The translations under genes and the position numbers were made by a program. The notes under the pieces were generated by a model, which searched no databases, was not told the origin of the DNA, and was given only the letters and a program-made list of their open reading frames with translations. From positions 1,056,730-1,120,729 of the forward strand of contig NZ_LMQH01000011.1 in assembly GCF_001424105.1 (NCBI RefSeq): a DNA stretch of 64,000 nt. Direction: 5' to 3'. Below are positions 9,978-19,009 of the stretch, one piece after another. Numbering within the stretch: position 1 is the first letter of the stretch; each line of letters opens with the position of its first letter. The stretch comes from Chryseobacterium sp. Leaf394 (GTDB lineage Bacteria; Bacteroidota; Bacteroidia; Flavobacteriales; Weeksellaceae).

Positions 9978-10643
9978 ATGATGAATTCCGGTAAATCGTG
10001 GACAACGCCTGAAGCCGATAAAGCAACGGTGATCTGGGGTGGAAAAGAAGTCGCTCCTCAAACAAAAACCACAGGATTTTTGAAACAGACCATCAATTCA
10101 GATAAAATAGATCCGAAATTAGGTCAGGTTACGGTGACCAAAACCGGTCCGGGAATTGTTCAGGGCGGATTGTTCTGGCAATATTATGAAGATATCAATA
10201 ATGCAAAATCTACCGAGACCTACATTTCGATGACGAGAGAGTTTTACAAAAAAGTTAAAACTACGAATGGCGAAGAACTGCTTAAAATCACAGAAAACAG
10301 TCCGTTGAATGTAGGAGACCGCCTTACGGTAAGAATGATTTTAAACTCAGACCGACCGATGCAATATGTTCACCTGAAAGACATGAGAGCTGCCGGACTT
10401 GAGCCTGTAGATGTGCTTTCGGGGTATCAGTACAAAAACAATTTGGGTTATTATCAGGCAACGAAAGACGCTTCAACCAATTTTTATATTTATTACATGC
10501 CGAAAGGGAAATACGTTTTCGAGTACGATCTCGTTTGTAATGCAGCAGGCAGTTTCTCCAGCGGTTTTGCAACCCTTCAGAATTATTATGCACCTCAAAT
10601 GAATGCCCGGACAAAAGGCGATAAACTTGAAATTAAAAACTAA
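9978..10643 (+). CDS. C-terminal fragment of alpha-2-macroglobulin copy 1
   Basis: The first ATG after the premature stop would give a 221-residue protein equal to the C-terminal receptor-binding-like region of copy 2 (shared blocks GIVQGGLFWQYYED, VRMILN, KDMRAAG, SGYQ, KDASTNFYI, MPKGKYVFEYDL). It would lack a signal peptide, so if translated it would stay in the cytoplasm. It is more likely a remnant than a gene. Its stop lies 9 bp before copy 2. Confidence 0.4.
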   Translation: MMNSGKSWTTPEADKATVIWGGKEVAPQTKTTGFLKQTINSDKIDPKLGQVTVTKTGPGIVQGGLFWQYYEDINNAKSTETYISMTREFYKKVKTTNGEELLKITENSPLNVGDRLTVRMILNSDRPMQYVHLKDMRAAGLEPVDVLSGYQYKNNLGYYQATKDASTNFYIYYMPKGKYVFEYDLVCNAAGSFSSGFATLQNYYAPQMNARTKGDKLEIKN

Positions 10644-10652
10644 GCATCAAAT

Positions 10653-13600
10653 ATGAAAAGCATTAAAATCATCTTAATTCTTCTGTGTTTTGGAATTTTC
10701 AGCTCCGTTCAGGCTCAGAATTATTACGACAGTCAATGGAATAAAGTTCAGGAAAATACAGATGGAGGAAAGTTTAAAAGCAATCTTCCTATCATTACAG
10801 AAATACAAAAACGCGCGATGAAAGAAAATAATGTAGTACAAATTATTAAGACACTGAAGGCAGAATCTGTAGTTGTCAGTCAGACTGCAGAAGACGAAAA
10901 AAATGATGTTTCTTCAAAGTTTTTTGCCAAAATTAAAGCAACACAAAAGCAGTTGAAAGGAGATGACAAACTCTTATTTAAAATTTTAGTTTCTGGCTTC
11001 GTTAAAGAATATTTTGAAGAGTACAGCTGGAAAATCAATCAGTTAACTAATGTTGATAATCAGGATGTTTCTCACATTGAAACGTGGTCTAAACTGGATT
11101 TTAAAAATTATCTTGCGCAATCTTACCAGGAACTGGATCAGTTTAAATCTGATTTAAAAAAGATCAGTTTTAATAAATACAAAGACGTTTTTTACAACAA
11201 TGCAAATGCAGATTATTTCCCAACATTATACGACTGGTATGCTTTAGAAAAGATTAATTTCCTTGGCAATTCTGGTTTTTTTACTAAAAATGAATTAGCG
11301 GAAAACAAGATTCAGATTAATGCCATTTACGACGATCTAATCGCTTCAAATTCAGGAAATTCAAAGCTCTTTTTTTTACATGGTAAACTAAGTGAAAATT
11401 GTGGCTATAATTTTTGCAACAATAAGATTGATCAGCTTAAAACTCTTGCCGGTTTAAATATTGAGGGCGACTATAAGGTTTTGATATACAACGAAATTGC
11501 TCATCTTTTAGTTGAAAAAGATAACCAAAAAGAAGCTTTGGCACTTATTGAAAAAGTAAAAAAAGACTATCCGAAATCAATGTTTTTAAATAATTTAAAA
11601 AACATTGAAAGTGAGATTATAAACCCTTTTCTGAACGTCAGTTATGAGCAACAGACGTTGCCCAATGTGCCAGTTCATATTTCGGCGGAATTTAGAAATG
11701 TAGAAAATTTCATCTTTACTATTTATAAAGTTGATGATGTAAATGAATTTTTCCTGTTTACGCAAACAAATTCTTCTGATAAAATGAAAAAAACATTTGT
11801 CAGAAAAGATGAGTTTAAACTTAAAGCACCGAAAGATTACAAAACTCATATCGCATCTCTCGAAATAAAACCTTTGCCCACAGGAATTTATTTTGCAGAA
11901 TATACTGTTGAGAATGATAAAGAAGATCTGAAAAATCAGCATTTTTATTTTTTGGTTTCAGAAAACAAAATTATTTATCAGTCCAAATCTGAAAAAGGAG
12001 ATTTGCAGAATCTGATGAAATTAGTAAAAAGTGAAAATGGTCAAATCGCAGGCGAAGAAAATCTGATCATCTATGAATATTCCAGAGATAAAAAATTATC
12101 TGAAACGAAAGTTGTGACTGATAAAAACGGCGTATTTAAGTTTCCTGCAACCGATAACGAAGACAGTTACAGAAAATATCTGATTAGTCAGCCAAAATCC
12201 AATAGCTTCCAGATAATTAATATTTATGGTCACGGCAGATATCTTTACACTCACAGTGAAAACTCAAAGAAAGCACAGATTTTTACCGACAGAGCAATTT
12301 ACAGACCTGGCCAGACGGTTTATTTCAAAGTAATCAACACTCAGATTGCAAATGATAAAGAATCTGTTGTTGCAAATCTAAAGCAGAAAATTACACTTAC
12401 GGATGCCAATAATCAGGAAGTTTCGGCTCAGAACTTCGTTACGAATAAGTTTGGCTCTTATCACGGTAGTTTTATTTTGCCGAATGGTAAACTGAACGGA
12501 AATTTTACACTTTCTACTGACGGAGATAACAATGGCAACCATAATTTTCAGGTAGAAGAATACAAAAGACCAAAATTTGAAGTCAATTTTGAACCTGTCA
12601 AAGGCGAATACAAGTACGGTCAAACCCTTGAACTTAAAGGTAAAGCAATGATGTTTTCAGGTGTGGCTCTGAGCAATACGACCGTGAATTATGAAATTAA
12701 AAAACAAAACATCAGATGGAGATATTTCCCATGGTTCCCACATGAATATGGTAATGAAAACTCTATTTTGGGCGAGGTAAAAACCGATGATAAAGGTGAA
12801 TTTTTAATAGAAGTTAATCTTAAAAAAGATGAAAAAGTTGAAGGAATTCAGATCGATAATTTTGCTATCAACGCTTCGGTCACTGATATTAACGGTGAAA
12901 CTCAGTCTGCAAATACCAATGTGAAAGTAGCTTCAGTTTCCCATTATATTAGGATAGATGAGATTAAAAATGTTTTTGATAATGAAAATGTAAAACTTAA
13001 AGTTGAAACTAAAAATTACAACGAACAGAATCTTAAAAAATCTTATCAGGTAAAACTTTCAAAATTGAAATCACCGGAAAGAATTTTCAGAGACCAATTC
13101 AAGGACGAAATTCAGAACTTGCCGCAGTTTTCTAAAACTGAATTTGTTGCGAAATTTCCTAACGATCGTTTTGATAAAAATGATGAAAATAAAGAAGTTC
13201 AATCCATTATTTTAAATAAAACGGTGTATAGCTCTGAAGATGAAAGTTTGAATCTCGGCAAACTGAATGCTGGAAATTATGAACTGGAATTATTCAATAT
13301 CGAAGGTAAAGACACGATTAGAACCAAACAGAATTTTGCTGTTTTCAATAGAAAATCAGTAGACAAAAACCAAAATATTTTTCTTGAAGTTGTGCAGACG
13401 CAAACAGAATTAAATCGGGGCGCAACTGCTGAGATATACGTTTATTCTTCCATTCCAAATGCTTTGGTCAATGTGTTTGTTCAAAACGGTGTCAGTGCGG
13501 TTGTGAGTTCTGTTCACAATATGAAAAATGGTGTTCTCAAATTTCCGGTCACTGCTCCGCAGGACGAAAAGATTTCTAATCTCAATATTAGTTTTCAGAT

Positions 13601-16514
13601 TGTTGCATTCAATGATGTTCAAACAAAAACGGCAGAGTTTGCTATTGTAGACAACTCCAAAGATATAATCATCGAAACGGTAACTTTCAGAGATAAAATA
13701 GAACCAAATTCTAAAGAAAGATGGTCTGTAAAGGTTATAGGTGCCAATAAAGAAAAAATCAGTGCAGAGGTTTTAGCGAATATGTATGATATGTCTTTGG
13801 ATCAGTTTAGTTCAAACAGATATCTGTGGAATTCAATGAGACAGTTCAATGATAATTTTGATTACTTTTCAATTGGAAACGCCCTTGATGAATTATCTTA
13901 TCAAAAAGATATTGATTACCTCCGTCCAATTTCCTTTGGCAATCCCACATTCAGCTGGACTTATGACGCAGATATGTTCGCAGAAGATGGTGCAACACCT
14001 TATAAGGAATATTTGGATGAAGCTGGTGGGAGAGCTGGATTCAATAATGCTTCGCCTATAATGAGATTATCGAGCATGAGTATGGATGATGCAGCGGTAG
14101 AAATCCTCAATTCTGGAAGACAGCTTTCAAAAGAAGAAAAGATGCAATTCACAGATGTCATCGATCCTACACAATTGAGTCAAAAACTTGCCAATACAGT
14201 TCCAGTCCGCCAAAATCTAAACGAGACCGCATTTTTCTATCCCGATTTAAAAACTGACAAAGACGGAAATGTCAGTTTCGAATTCACATCTCCCGAAGCT
14301 TTAACAAAATGGAAACTAATGTTTTTAGCTCATACCAAAGATGCAAGAGCAGCTACTTTGGAGAAACAGGTCGTTACGCAGAAAGAGTTTTCAGTAACTC
14401 CAAACTATCCGAGATTTTTAAGAGAAGGAGATGAACTGAATCTTCAGTCAAAGCTTTCAAACTTAACAGACAAAAAATTAAGCGGAACAGCTCAGCTTCA
14501 AATTTTAGATGCCCTTACCAATGAAGAGATTACCGAAAGATTCGGATTAATTCGAAATAATTCGAGTGCATTTGAACTGAAAGAAAACGGAAATTCAGCT
14601 TTAGCATGGAAAATTGTTGTTCCGAAAGATGTTTCCTCAATTATTCTAAAAGTTGTTGCGAAGGCCGGAAATTATTCTGACGGCGAGCAAAAAGCAATCG
14701 CTGTTTTACCAAACAGAATGCTTGTAACAGAAGCGGTTCCCGTTTTTGTAAAAGAAGGAGAAACCAAAACTTTTGAGCTTCCAAATCTTAAAAATAACAG
14801 TTCAACTACGATATCCAATGTTTCCAATACTTTAGAATTGACGACAAATCCAATCTGGGAAATTATGTTTGCATTGCCAAGCCTTAAAAATGATCAGAAC
14901 AATTCTGCTGATGTTGTTTTTAATAAATGGTTTGCCGATGTTTTGGCCTCGGAAATTTTTAAAGCCAATCCAAAACTGAAAACGGTTTTTGAAGATTATC
15001 AAAGCAAAGGATTGTTAACTTCAAATCTTGAAAAAAATCAGGAACTGAAACAGATGTTGCTTGATGAAACGCCATGGGTTTTGGAAAGTAAAAATGAAAC
15101 AGAGCAAATGCAGAAATTAGCGTTGCTTTTTGATGCAAACACGATGAAAAATTCTATAAAAAGCGATTGGGATGAGCTTAAAAAACTGCAGAATCCTGAT
15201 GGTGGTTTTTCCTGGTATCAGGGTTATCCTAGTTCGTATTCTACATCACTTTATATTTTGAAAAATTTAGGAAAAATCAATCTTTGGTTAAAAAATAATT
15301 CTAAAGATGAAGGAAATTCTGAACAAACAGATTTGGTTAAAAAACTGATTCAGTATGTCGATTTGGAAGTTGGAAAATATGATGTGAAAAAAGAAAATGT
15401 CTGGACAAATTTGACGTTGGATTACCTGAATGCAAGAAATTACTGGGAAAAAGAATATCCTTTGACCGGCAAATCTGCAACATTGAAATCTTTGGTTAAA
15501 GAAAAAGCCAAATCCGCCAAAATCACAGATTTTACATTCTTCGGACTGCACCGTGCAGCTTTACTGATGAACGACTATGGTCTGAAAGATGTTTCAGAAA
15601 AATTATTAACTTATTTAAAGGAAACCTCAGTTGATTCTAAAAATCAAGGCGTTTACTGGAAACAGAATTTAGACGACTGGGGCTGGTTCAACTCAAAAGT
15701 GGTCAATCATGCAGGCGCTTTGGAAGCTTTCAATAAATTGAAACCAAACGATCAGAAATTCATTGAAGACATGAAAATCTGGTTAATTACTCAGAAAGAA
15801 GTCAACTCATGGGGAAGCTCAAGAGGAACTGCAGAAGTTATTTTCACGATTTTAAATTCAGGAAAATCATGGACTACAAACGACAGCGATAAGGCAACAA
15901 TTATTTGGGGCGGGAAAGAATTAAAGCCGGAAACTCAGGCAACCGGTTATGTGAAATCTTCTATAAAAGCAGACGTTTTAGATAAAAAATTAGCGACAGT
16001 TACCGTTACAAAACCAGGCACAGGAATTGTGCAGGGCGGATTATTCTGGCAGTATTATGAAGATTTAGATAAAATAAAATCTTCTGAAAATTATCTTTCA
16101 GTGACGAAAGAACTGTATAAAAAAGTAAAAACGGTTAACGGCGAAGAACTGAAAAAAATCACACCAAAAACTCCACTGAAAGTGGGCGATAAAGTGACCG
16201 TAAGAATGATTCTGAACACCGACCGTGCTATGGAATTTATCCAGATCAAAGATATGAGAGCGGCAGGTTTTGAGCCTTTAAGTGTAATTTCGGGTTATCA
16301 GTGGAAAAACAGTTTGGGATATTACCAGTCTACGAAAGATGCTTCAACAAATTTTTATATCCAGTCAATGCCAAAAGGGAAATATGTTTTTGAATACGAT
16401 TTGATCTGTAATGCTTCCGGAGTTTTCTCCAACGGAATTACCACCATTCAGAATTATTATGCGTCGCAAATGAATTCAAATACGAAAGGTGTAAAAGTGG
16501 AAATCAAGGAATAA
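10653..16514 (+). CDS. alpha-2-macroglobulin family protein, copy 2 (intact)
   Basis: 1,953 residues with a signal peptide (cleavage after VQAQ) and no lipobox, so it is soluble or surface-retained, unlike the E. coli lipoprotein YfhM. Order of parts: helical N-terminal region (about 20-330), MG domains including DRAIYRPGQ near residue 547, an A2M core motif (LNETAFFYP) near residue 1,190, and an alpha-barrel region with DGGFSW near residue 1,518. The thioester Cys-Glu-Gln motif is absent, so it would trap proteases without covalent capture or act as a scaffold. Between the MG part and the A2M motif it has a Met/Ser/Asp-rich linker instead of the thrombospondin-3-like repeats of copy 1. Copies 1 and 2 are a tandem duplication that has diverged. 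Confidence 0.9.
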   Translation: MKSIKIILILLCFGIFSSVQAQNYYDSQWNKVQENTDGGKFKSNLPIITEIQKRAMKENNVVQIIKTLKAESVVVSQTAEDEKNDVSSKFFAKIKATQKQLKGDDKLLFKILVSGFVKEYFEEYSWKINQLTNVDNQDVSHIETWSKLDFKNYLAQSYQELDQFKSDLKKISFNKYKDVFYNNANADYFPTLYDWYALEKINFLGNSGFFTKNELAENKIQINAIYDDLIASNSGNSKLFFLHGKLSENCGYNFCNNKIDQLKTLAGLNIEGDYKVLIYNEIAHLLVEKDNQKEALALIEKVKKDYPKSMFLNNLKNIESEIINPFLNVSYEQQTLPNVPVHISAEFRNVENFIFTIYKVDDVNEFFLFTQTNSSDKMKKTFVRKDEFKLKAPKDYKTHIASLEIKPLPTGIYFAEYTVENDKEDLKNQHFYFLVSENKIIYQSKSEKGDLQNLMKLVKSENGQIAGEENLIIYEYSRDKKLSETKVVTDKNGVFKFPATDNEDSYRKYLISQPKSNSFQIINIYGHGRYLYTHSENSKKAQIFTDRAIYRPGQTVYFKVINTQIANDKESVVANLKQKITLTDANNQEVSAQNFVTNKFGSYHGSFILPNGKLNGNFTLSTDGDNNGNHNFQVEEYKRPKFEVNFEPVKGEYKYGQTLELKGKAMMFSGVALSNTTVNYEIKKQNIRWRYFPWFPHEYGNENSILGEVKTDDKGEFLIEVNLKKDEKVEGIQIDNFAINASVTDINGETQSANTNVKVASVSHYIRIDEIKNVFDNENVKLKVETKNYNEQNLKKSYQVKLSKLKSPERIFRDQFKDEIQNLPQFSKTEFVAKFPNDRFDKNDENKEVQSIILNKTVYSSEDESLNLGKLNAGNYELELFNIEGKDTIRTKQNFAVFNRKSVDKNQNIFLEVVQTQTELNRGATAEIYVYSSIPNALVNVFVQNGVSAVVSSVHNMKNGVLKFPVTAPQDEKISNLNISFQIVAFNDVQTKTAEFAIVDNSKDIIIETVTFRDKIEPNSKERWSVKVIGANKEKISAEVLANMYDMSLDQFSSNRYLWNSMRQFNDNFDYFSIGNALDELSYQKDIDYLRPISFGNPTFSWTYDADMFAEDGATPYKEYLDEAGGRAGFNNASPIMRLSSMSMDDAAVEILNSGRQLSKEEKMQFTDVIDPTQLSQKLANTVPVRQNLNETAFFYPDLKTDKDGNVSFEFTSPEALTKWKLMFLAHTKDARAATLEKQVVTQKEFSVTPNYPRFLREGDELNLQSKLSNLTDKKLSGTAQLQILDALTNEEITERFGLIRNNSSAFELKENGNSALAWKIVVPKDVSSIILKVVAKAGNYSDGEQKAIAVLPNRMLVTEAVPVFVKEGETKTFELPNLKNNSSTTISNVSNTLELTTNPIWEIMFALPSLKNDQNNSADVVFNKWFADVLASEIFKANPKLKTVFEDYQSKGLLTSNLEKNQELKQMLLDETPWVLESKNETEQMQKLALLFDANTMKNSIKSDWDELKKLQNPDGGFSWYQGYPSSYSTSLYILKNLGKINLWLKNNSKDEGNSEQTDLVKKLIQYVDLEVGKYDVKKENVWTNLTLDYLNARNYWEKEYPLTGKSATLKSLVKEKAKSAKITDFTFFGLHRAALLMNDYGLKDVSEKLLTYLKETSVDSKNQGVYWKQNLDDWGWFNSKVVNHAGALEAFNKLKPNDQKFIEDMKIWLITQKEVNSWGSSRGTAEVIFTILNSGKSWTTNDSDKATIIWGGKELKPETQATGYVKSSIKADVLDKKLATVTVTKPGTGIVQGGLFWQYYEDLDKIKSSENYLSVTKELYKKVKTVNGEELKKITPKTPLKVGDKVTVRMILNTDRAMEFIQIKDMRAAGFEPLSVISGYQWKNSLGYYQSTKDASTNFYIQSMPKGKYVFEYDLICNASGVFSNGITTIQNYYASQMNSNTKGVKVEIKE

Positions 16515-16531
16515 TTTAAGAAATTTAAAAA

Positions 16532-16921
16532 ATGAAAAAAACAGTAATCTTGTTTTCATTGATGTTCAGCTCTTCTGTTTTTGCCCAGACTCAGGCTGAA
16601 ATGAATAAAATGGCTTACGACAATTATTCGAAAGCTGACAAACAACTCAATTTAGTGTACGGTGAGATTTTAAAGAAATATGTGAAGGATCAGGTTTTCC
16701 TGAAAAAACTAAAAGTTGCGCAGAATCTCTGGATAAAATTTCGGGATGCTCAGGTTGCAGCAAAATATCCTGAAGAAGACAAACAATATCATTATGGAAC
16801 AGCATTTCCTGTTTGCTACAATATTTCGATGCAGGAACTTACAGAGCAGCGAACAAAAGAATTGAAAGTTTGGCTTGAGAAATACTATGACGGCGACGTT
16901 TGTAGTGGTTCAGCAAGGTAA
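16532..16921 (+). CDS. LprI-like / DUF1311 secreted protein
   Basis: 129 residues with a signal peptide (ending SVFAQ). The mature part fits the DUF1311 / LprI N-terminal family: an early M-x-K-x-A-Y-D-x-Y block, then LWIKFRDAQ, a Cys in FPVCYN and a late Cys near the end, which may pair. Mycobacterial LprI inhibits lysozyme; most other members are untested. The gene starts 17 bp after the intact alpha-2-macroglobulin gene, so the two are probably co-transcribed, which suggests an envelope-protection unit. Confidence 0.75.
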   Translation: MKKTVILFSLMFSSSVFAQTQAEMNKMAYDNYSKADKQLNLVYGEILKKYVKDQVFLKKLKVAQNLWIKFRDAQVAAKYPEEDKQYHYGTAFPVCYNISMQELTEQRTKELKVWLEKYYDGDVCSGSAR

Positions 16922-16993
16922 TTAATAAATGAATTTTCAATTAAATCATCATCGAGTTTGAGTTTAAACTAAAAATTAAAACAAAAAAAATAA

Positions 16994-17001
16994 TATATTT
17001 G
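16994..17001 (+). promoter_or_regulatory. candidate -7 element (TATATTTG) for the DUF1569 gene
   Basis: A full TAnnTTTG match 22 bp before the ATG at 17024. It also shows that the longer TTG start at 17003 is unlikely, since that codon lies at the promoter itself. Confidence 0.45.
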
Positions 17002-17023
17002 TTTGTATACAATTAATCAGACT

Positions 17024-17479
17024 ATGGAAAACGTTTTCGACTCAAAAGATGCTCAGAATTACATCAATAGAATAAATAATCTCGTAGAAGATACACACGG
17101 AATGTGGGGAAGAATGACGGTAGACCAGATGTTGGCGCATTGTTGTGTAACTTATGAAATGGTTTACGAGCCCGAAAAACATAAAAAACCAGGCAGCATT
17201 GCCAAATTTATTCTCAAACGCTTTGTGAAGCCAAAAGTGGTGAGCGAAAAAGCGTATCCCAGAGATTCGCCTACAGCACCACAATTTGTGATTTCAAACA
17301 GAAGAAATTTTCACGATGAGAAAAAAAGACTGATAGGTTTTATTCAGAAAACGCAGCAGCTGGGAGCAGAGGCTTTTGAAGAGAAAGAATCTTTTTCTTT
17401 CGGGAAATTAAAGTCTCATGAATGGAACAATATGTTTGCAAAGCACCTTAATCACCATCTGAGCCAGTTTGGCGTTTAA
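17024..17479 (+). CDS. DUF1569 (DinB-like) protein
   Basis: 151 residues from the ATG at 17024. The order of conserved blocks (NRINNL, W-G-R-M-T-V-D-Q-M-L-A-H, then H-E-W-N-N-M-F-A-K-H-L-N-H-H-L-S-Q-F-G) is that of DUF1569, a branch of the DinB/YfiT four-helix metal-binding fold. The His residues near the start and end are likely metal ligands. Cytoplasmic; the substrate is unknown, and relatives act as thiol-dependent transferases. Followed 9 bp later by a secreted-protein gene. Confidence 0.8.
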   Translation: MENVFDSKDAQNYINRINNLVEDTHGMWGRMTVDQMLAHCCVTYEMVYEPEKHKKPGSIAKFILKRFVKPKVVSEKAYPRDSPTAPQFVISNRRNFHDEKKRLIGFIQKTQQLGAEAFEEKESFSFGKLKSHEWNNMFAKHLNHHLSQFGV

Positions 17480-17488
17480 AATTTTACC

Positions 17489-17959
17489 ATGAAAAAATTA
17501 TTATTTCTGTTCTTATTCTGCACTGCCTTCTGTTTTGCACAAATGCCGAATATTTCTAAAGTCTGGCTCAACGACAGCAAGCCGTACGTAGGGACGATAG
17601 GGAAAGAAGGTGAAGTGTTAAAACTTAAGATCAATATTTCTGAGCAGGATAAAAAAAATGATCAGGAATATTTCGTCTCGGGATATTCTTTGGTAGATAA
17701 AGTGTATGCAAAATTTGAAGGTAAAATGAAAATTACCAAATACAAAAATTCTGCAAAGAGAAGTACTGTTTACGGTGAATACGAGCTGGCTGAGGAAAAT
17801 AAAGGCAAGCACTCCGGTGAGTTTAAAGGAACATTTGTTTATACTTTTACCTGGAACAGAGAAAAAGATCAGATTGAAAATCCTGTCATCACCCTGAAAG
17901 GAGACTGGTCGAGCTATGATAAAACCATGAATTTCAAAACAAAACTCAAAAACCAATAA
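17489..17959 (+). CDS. secreted protein, unknown function
   Basis: 156 residues with a signal peptide (cleavage after CFAQ). The mature part alternates charged and hydrophobic residues and looks like a small beta-barrel or beta-sandwich with Gly/Trp turns (LKGDWSSYDKTM near the C terminus). I recognise no family. The stop codon overlaps the next start by one base (TAATG), so the two genes are likely translated together. Confidence 0.7.
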   Translation: MKKLLFLFLFCTAFCFAQMPNISKVWLNDSKPYVGTIGKEGEVLKLKINISEQDKKNDQEYFVSGYSLVDKVYAKFEGKMKITKYKNSAKRSTVYGEYELAEENKGKHSGEFKGTFVYTFTWNREKDQIENPVITLKGDWSSYDKTMNFKTKLKNQ

Positions 17960-18366
17960 TGATGCTGAGAAAAATATTTGCAGTGATTGGCGGTATCGTC
18001 GTTGCCAATCTGATCATCTTTCTGGTGGAAGCCGTCGATCATATGATTTACCCGATGCCCGACGGTGTTACTTACGAAAAAGTGGAAGCTTTTAGAAAAT
18101 ATGTTCAGGAACTCCCTGTAGAAGCAAAAGTGATTGTAATTTTTGGATATGCCTTCGCTGCTTTTTCAGCAGGATTTGTGTCTACAAGAATTGCAAAGGA
18201 CAGAAAACCGTACTGCGCAATTTTCTGTGGGGCAGTACTTTTGTCTGTGATTATTTTGAATTTCACTATGCTTCCTACACCAACCTGGATGTGGATTTGC
18301 GGTCTTGCGGCTCCTTTTCTCGTTTTCCCGGGATACAAAATGGCTTTAACTAAAAGTACGGTGTAA
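17959..18366 (+). CDS. small four-helix membrane protein
   Basis: 135 residues with four hydrophobic segments (about residues 5-25, 53-75, 84-103 and 108-127). After the first helix comes a periplasmic loop with EAVDHMIYPMPDG. Unknown function; proteins of this size and pattern are common in Bacteroidota. The start overlaps the previous stop by one base; a second ATG follows directly at 17962. Confidence 0.7.
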   Translation: MMLRKIFAVIGGIVVANLIIFLVEAVDHMIYPMPDGVTYEKVEAFRKYVQELPVEAKVIVIFGYAFAAFSAGFVSTRIAKDRKPYCAIFCGAVLLSVIILNFTMLPTPTWMWICGLAAPFLVFPGYKMALTKSTV

Positions 18367-18436
18367 AATCACCACGATGACTTTTATTCCAAACTGAAAA
18401 TGTACGGGATGATTTAAAAAAAATAAAAACCTAGCT

Positions 18437-18811
18437 ATGAAATTAGGCGTATTCTCACTAAGTTTAAGTGTAAAAGATTTGGCTAAATCTAAAGAGTTTT
18501 ACGAAAAACTGGGCTTCTCTTCCATGGGTGGAAGCATGGAAAACAATTATCTCATCATGAAAAACGGGAGCACCCTGATCGGTCTTTTTCAGGCGATGTT
18601 CGACGGAAATATGCTCACCTTCAATCCCGGCTGGGACGAAAATGCACAGAATCTCGAAGACTTCGATGATGTAAGACTCATTCAGAAAAATCTCATGGAA
18701 AGCGGAATCGAACTGGAAAAAATCGCCGATGAAACCACCACCGGCCCGGAGCATATCTTCCTCAAGGATCCCGACGGGAACATGATTCTTATCGATCAAC
18801 ACAGAGCATGA
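18437..18811 (+). CDS. VOC (glyoxalase-like) family protein
   Basis: 124 residues with the vicinal-oxygen-chelate pattern: an N-terminal beta strand followed by SVKDLAKSKEFYEKLGF, and a C-terminal LKDPDGNMILIDQH in which a Glu or Asp/His normally binds metal. Members include glyoxalase, dioxygenases and resistance proteins; which one this is cannot be told. The stop codon lies at the start of a long heptamer-repeat array that fills the gap to the next VOC gene. Confidence 0.8.
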   Translation: MKLGVFSLSLSVKDLAKSKEFYEKLGFSSMGGSMENNYLIMKNGSTLIGLFQAMFDGNMLTFNPGWDENAQNLEDFDDVRLIQKNLMESGIELEKIADETTTGPEHIFLKDPDGNMILIDQHRA

Positions 18812-19004
18812 GTAATGTGTGATGAGCAATGAGTAATAAATGATGATTGATAAATGATGAATAAATCTCGCATCTCAAATCCCGAAACTCATAACCTAAG
18901 TCACAAAACTCGCAACCCGAATCCCGTAACCCGAATTTCAAACCTTGAATCTTAAATCTTAAACCTTGAATTTCAAATATCAAACCTCAAATCTCAAATA
19001 CTAA
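18808..19004. repeat. degenerate heptamer array, 28 units of 7 bp
   Basis: The whole gap between two VOC genes is built of 7-bp units in register. From 18808 to 18863 there are 8 units like ATGAGTA and ATAAATG. After one extra A (18864), 20 units without any indel run from 18865 to 19004, drifting from ATCTCGC and AACCCGA to ATCTCAA and ACCTCAA. The array begins at the stop codon of the first gene and ends 5 bp before the ATG of the next. Related short arrays occur elsewhere in this window. It resembles in principle the heptameric STRR repeats of cyanobacteria. Confidence 0.85.
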
Positions 19005-19009
19005 ATACC

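Larger units (their letters stand above)
4776..10643 (+). pseudogene. alpha-2-macroglobulin family protein, copy 1, interrupted by an in-frame TGA
   Basis: Read through the stop at 9951-9953, this is one frame of 1,955 codons, almost the same length as its neighbour (1,953). It has a signal peptide ending FIFAQ, a helical N-terminal region, an MG2-type domain (DREIYRPGQ near residue 539), the A2M core motif (LKETAFFYP near residue 1,190) and an alpha-barrel region with GDGGFPW near residue 1,515. No Cys-Glu-Gln thioester is visible. Bacterial members trap or block proteases in the periplasm or at the surface. Copy 1 alone carries two thrombospondin-3-like Asp-rich repeats (residues about 1,110-1,165). 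The TGA replaces an Arg codon (copy 2 has AGA; CGA to TGA is the simplest path). The N-terminal 1,725 residues could still be made. Confidence 0.8.

Noticed and set aside
9940..9980. Frameshift in alpha-2-macroglobulin copy 1
   Set aside because: The frame is the same before and after the TGA, and the downstream residues align with copy 2 without a gap; it is a nonsense codon.
10324..10614. Antisense ORFs within the alpha-2-macroglobulin genes
   Set aside because: Several long antisense frames occur, but they shadow well-supported coding sequence and show no motifs.
18865..19004. A minus-strand ORF of 64 codons (18789-18983) as a gene
   Set aside because: It lies on the heptamer array; its residues (FEIQGLRFKIQGL and similar) merely reflect the repeat.
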